Below are positions 62,115 to 64,000 of a DNA stretch of 64,000 bases, piece after piece. Below the pieces are notes generated by a model that searched no databases, had not been told where the DNA came from, and saw only the letters and a list, made by a program, of their open reading frames with translations. Made by a program: the position numbers and the translations under genes. Source of the DNA: Verrucomicrobiota bacterium. Lineage in GTDB: Bacteria > Verrucomicrobiota > Verrucomicrobiia > Verrucomicrobiales > Verrucomicrobiaceae. Where the stretch lies: positions 1 to 64,000 of the forward strand of contig JAFLEI010000006.1 of NCBI GenBank assembly GCA_017301975.1. The letters are read 5' to 3'. Numbering within the stretch: position 1 is the stretch's first letter; each line of letters begins with the position of its first letter.

Positions 62115-63223
62115 GGCAGTGCGGCCACTTCGAGGCTCAGCGTGCCTTCGGTGTCGCGCAGAACGACGGCCTCAGTCTCGCTCAGCTTGTCCACCTGAAC
62201 GGCACCGAAGAGCGCGTCCACGATCTCGATGCCTTCAGGGCCCTTGGGCTCCTTCTCATCGCGACGGGCGGCGTTTTCATTGGTCTTCTCGGGCGCTTTG
62301 GCGTCGAGGTAATCCATGCTGATGCGCGCGCCCCACATCTTGCTGGGACCAAAGGCGTTCTGCTTGAAGCGCTGGGTGTGCACCACGAGCCACTCCTTGC
62401 CGCTTTTGTCGGTGTAATTGAAGAGATCCAGCGGGCGGTTGCCGCTGCCGAGCTCCACCATGCTCACGCCTTTGACCTGGGCACCGCTCTGGATGTCGTC
62501 CACCTTGAACTTGGCGACGGGGGTGCAGGCGAACGCACCGACGACAAAGGTGCCCTCCTTCGACTGATAAGGGATAAAGCTTTGAATCGGAGCCTTGGTC
62601 TCCCACTTGCGATGAGCGACGTGGTAGGTCTCCGCGCTGAAGACGCTGGCGGTGGCGCCATTTTTCAGCGGCACGGGGATGGTGAAGATGCGGGAGGCGA
62701 ATTCTTCATTGCAGGTGCCGGTGGCAAAGACGCGGTCTTTGTCGAAGGCGACGTCGGTGATGTTCGTGACCTTGCTGGCGGTGCCGCCCGGGAGGGTGAT
62801 GCGCACCCAGGACAGAGGCGCGAGATTCAGCGGAGCGACTTTGCCATCCGCGCCGACGCTGACAATCAGCACCGCATTGTCCGGGCGGCGCTGCACGCCG
62901 AGGTAGATGCGGCCGCTGGCCGGATTCACCGCGAGATCCTTGATCGTGATGTCCTCCTTCTTCGCGCCGAGCCCGGCCGCGATCTGCGTGCCGATGTCGG
63001 CCACCGGCTGGGCGAGGCGTTCGCTCTTGGGGCCGATGTCACCTGTTTGGACAGCCACGACGCTGGCCGTGGCCGGCTCCGCCACCAGCAGCAGGCCTTC
63101 CGGCCCGAAGCTGAGCGAACTCAGCGATTTGATCTGCAAGCCGCCCTTTTGCGGCGATTCGAGGAGTGCGGCGGACGCGCCGAACGTGGTGACAATGAGG
63201 AAGGAGAGACAGAGGGCTTTCAT
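62111..63223 (-). CDS. secreted, probably beta-propeller protein of unknown function
   Basis: A 370-residue exported protein (signal peptide MKALCLSFLIVTTFGASA). The sequence shows repeated strand-rich units of the kind seen in beta-propellers: SLSSLSFGPEGLLLVAEPATASVVAVQ, IKDLAVNPASGRIYLGVQRR, ITDVAFDKDRVFATGTCN, KEGTFVVGAFACTPVAKFKVDD and GKEWLVVHTQRFKQ. I do not recognise a named family and no catalytic motif is evident. It is translationally coupled to the Ig-like protein gene downstream by a 4-bp GTGA overlap, suggesting a two-component extracytoplasmic complex or pathway. Confidence 0.78.
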   Translation of the reverse strand: MKALCLSFLIVTTFGASAALLESPQKGGLQIKSLSSLSFGPEGLLLVAEPATASVVAVQTGDIGPKSERLAQPVADIGTQIAAGLGAKKEDITIKDLAVNPASGRIYLGVQRRPDNAVLIVSVGADGKVAPLNLAPLSWVRITLPGGTASKVTNITDVAFDKDRVFATGTCNEEFASRIFTIPVPLKNGATASVFSAETYHVAHRKWETKAPIQSFIPYQSKEGTFVVGAFACTPVAKFKVDDIQSGAQVKGVSMVELGSGNRPLDLFNYTDKSGKEWLVVHTQRFKQNAFGPSKMWGARISMDYLDAKAPEKTNENAARRDEKEPKGPEGIEIVDALFGAVQVDKLSETEAVVLRDTEGTLSLEVAALP

Positions 63224-63334
63224 GGTCGGAAGGGTTGATGGCAGGCGTATGGTACGGGAACCGAACCTGAAATGTCACGGATAAAGTAGCATTGCCTTCT
63301 GTAGCGGTATTTCATAGGATCGGTCGGATTTCCC

Positions 63335-63787
63335 ATGAAAGCAGCCCTGCTCCTCCGATCTCGCCTCGCCGCAGGGTGGCTTTGCGCGGTGATTCTCCTG
63401 ACGGGATGGCATTCCGCGAAAGCATTCATCACTGATTGCTCCAAACCAATCATGCTTAGCGAGGTGACACTCAAAGACGCCACCCTGGAGGAAGCGGTGG
63501 CTTACGTGAAGCTGGCGGTGAAAAAACTCGGGATCTTTGCTGATGAAAACCTCAATGTGGTCATCCTGGGTGCCAGCGAGGAGCAAAAGAAAAAGAAGAT
63601 CAGCCTCGATGTTGGGGAGATTTCGCTGCGCAGCGCTCTGGATCACATCGCCCATGCGGTGGGTCTGAAGGTGCGGGTGGATGCCCACGCCGTTGTCCTG
63701 ACCTCGGCTGCGTATTCTGAGGAATTGACTACCCGCAGCTACCGGGTGCCGCCCGATTTCATAGCGACAGGGTCGGCTGCCAAATGA
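63335..63787 (+). CDS. small secreted protein with STN/secretin-like domain
   Basis: A 150-residue exported protein. After a signal peptide (LAAGWLCAVILLTGWHSAKA) there is one compact domain: ITLKDA-type LSEVTLKDATLEEAVAYVKLAVKKLG, NVVILGASEEQKKKKISLDVGEISLRSALDHIAHAVGLKVRVDAHAVVLTS. This strand-helix-strand layout (solution to a low-affinity short repeat) is that of the secretin/TonB N-terminal (STN) domain; here it occurs alone, without a secretin barrel. The ending YRVPPDF resembles the linker that normally leads into the next secretin module. The role is unknown. A further plus-strand gene starts 69 bp downstream. Confidence 0.75.
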   Translation: MKAALLLRSRLAAGWLCAVILLTGWHSAKAFITDCSKPIMLSEVTLKDATLEEAVAYVKLAVKKLGIFADENLNVVILGASEEQKKKKISLDVGEISLRSALDHIAHAVGLKVRVDAHAVVLTSAAYSEELTTRSYRVPPDFIATGSAAK

Positions 63788-63856
63788 AATGTGAAATTGA
63801 AGTTCACACCGAGTTCATCGTCTGAGGCTTGATCTTTGGTCAAAACCAGCGACCCG

Positions 63857-64000
63857 ATGCCTGCACGCATGAAAAAGAAGCCCACTGAAGAGCGCAAGCC
63901 GACAAAACCCACTCTGTCGCGCTGGCAGTCGTTCAAGCGTATCAGCCTGCTTCTTCTCATGGGTGGCTCGCTGCTGTGCACCCTCGGGGCGGCCGTGGTC
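63857..64000 (+). CDS. partial gene: N-terminus of a membrane protein, runs off the window
   Basis: An ORF opens at ATG 63857 (or 63869) and is still open at the end of the window. The 48 residues seen start MPARMKKKPTEERKPTKPT, a basic cytoplasmic tail, followed by a transmembrane helix (ISLLLLMGGSLLCTLGAAVV). A short basic tail before a single helix is typical of membrane-anchored cell-envelope enzymes such as class A PBPs, but too little is present to assign a family. Confidence 0.6.
   Translation, partial: MPARMKKKPTEERKPTKPTLSRWQSFKRISLLLLMGGSLLCTLGAAVV

Noticed and set aside
1..64000. Search for CRISPR arrays, insertion sequences, integrases, att sites, rRNA and riboswitch-like leaders
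   Set aside because: No regular spaced repeats, transposase-like ORF, terminal inverted repeats or rRNA core sequence was seen. The tRNA genes at the left edge show no adjacent integrase.

Overview
The window looks like chromosomal DNA from a Gram-negative bacterium of the Verrucomicrobiota, most likely a relative of Prosthecobacter/Verrucomicrobium. That placement is inferred from gene content; there is no rRNA to anchor it. The evidence is LPS biogenesis genes (lpxA, an LptD-like barrel, an LptF/LptG permease, a KpsF/GutQ-type arabinose-5-phosphate isomerase), two Tat-exported DUF1501 proteins of the kind typical of the Planctomycetota/Verrucomicrobiota group, a neutral-ceramidase-like protein, many secreted hydrolases, high GC and few clear Shine-Dalgarno sequences. 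I see no transposase, phage gene, CRISPR array or rRNA. Only the HNH gene near 19-20 kb stands out as possibly acquired.

Layout. 0-2 kb: tRNA-Arg(TCT), a HAD phosphatase, ndk, tRNA-Leu(TAA), tRNA-Ser(TGA). 1.9-6.7 kb: lpxA, lptD, then on the minus strand a Pro/Ala-rich single-pass membrane protein followed by a possible 27-residue membrane peptide and an intrinsic terminator. 6.8-15.2 kb: UDP-sugar epimerase, HAD hydrolase, TIGR01777 epimerase, SOUL protein, MidA-type methyltransferase, a penicillin-binding protein whose transpeptidase motifs are damaged, and a dicarboxylate/amino-acid symporter. 15.3-19 kb: leuC with terminator, then a membrane esterase and an SGNH hydrolase. 19-20 kb: HNH nuclease. 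20-23.7 kb: a uronate-type operon (uxuA, an Nramp-related transporter lacking the metal motifs, an enolase-superfamily dehydratase), divergent from a ceramidase-like gene and an isochorismatase-SGNH fusion. 26.7-34.4 kb: an MBL-fold hydrolase and a 2193-residue secreted macroglobulin-like protein. 34.5-46 kb: ferredoxin, a membrane protein, kdsD, TraB/GumN protein, small lipoprotein, DUF1501, M14 carboxypeptidase, esterase with a coiled-coil tail, M20 hydrolase, LptF/G, murI. 46-52 kb: a DUF2007-like membrane protein and the arginine operon argC-argJ-argB-argD-argF. 52-55.8 kb: a ClpX-like unfoldase overlapping a membrane pseudo-cyclase, then recR. 55.8-64 kb: small zincin, M1 aminopeptidase, second DUF1501, DUF2726 protein, two coupled secreted proteins, an STN-like protein and a gene running off the window.

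How the genes work together. The clearest pathway units are arginine biosynthesis (N-acetylglutamate to citrulline, minus strand) and the uronate operon. A scattered envelope theme (lpxA, lptD, lptF/G, kdsD, murI, PBP) fits a diderm cell. Most other genes encode exported hydrolases, as expected for a polymer-degrading lifestyle.

The observations I consider most worth checking are the PBP1A-like protein without SxxK/SxN, the ClpX-like/pseudo-cyclase pair, the Nramp-like transporter without metal ligands in a uronate operon, and an autotransporter-type beta-strand repeat embedded in the giant macroglobulin-like protein. I do not see one self-evident new defence or mobile system.
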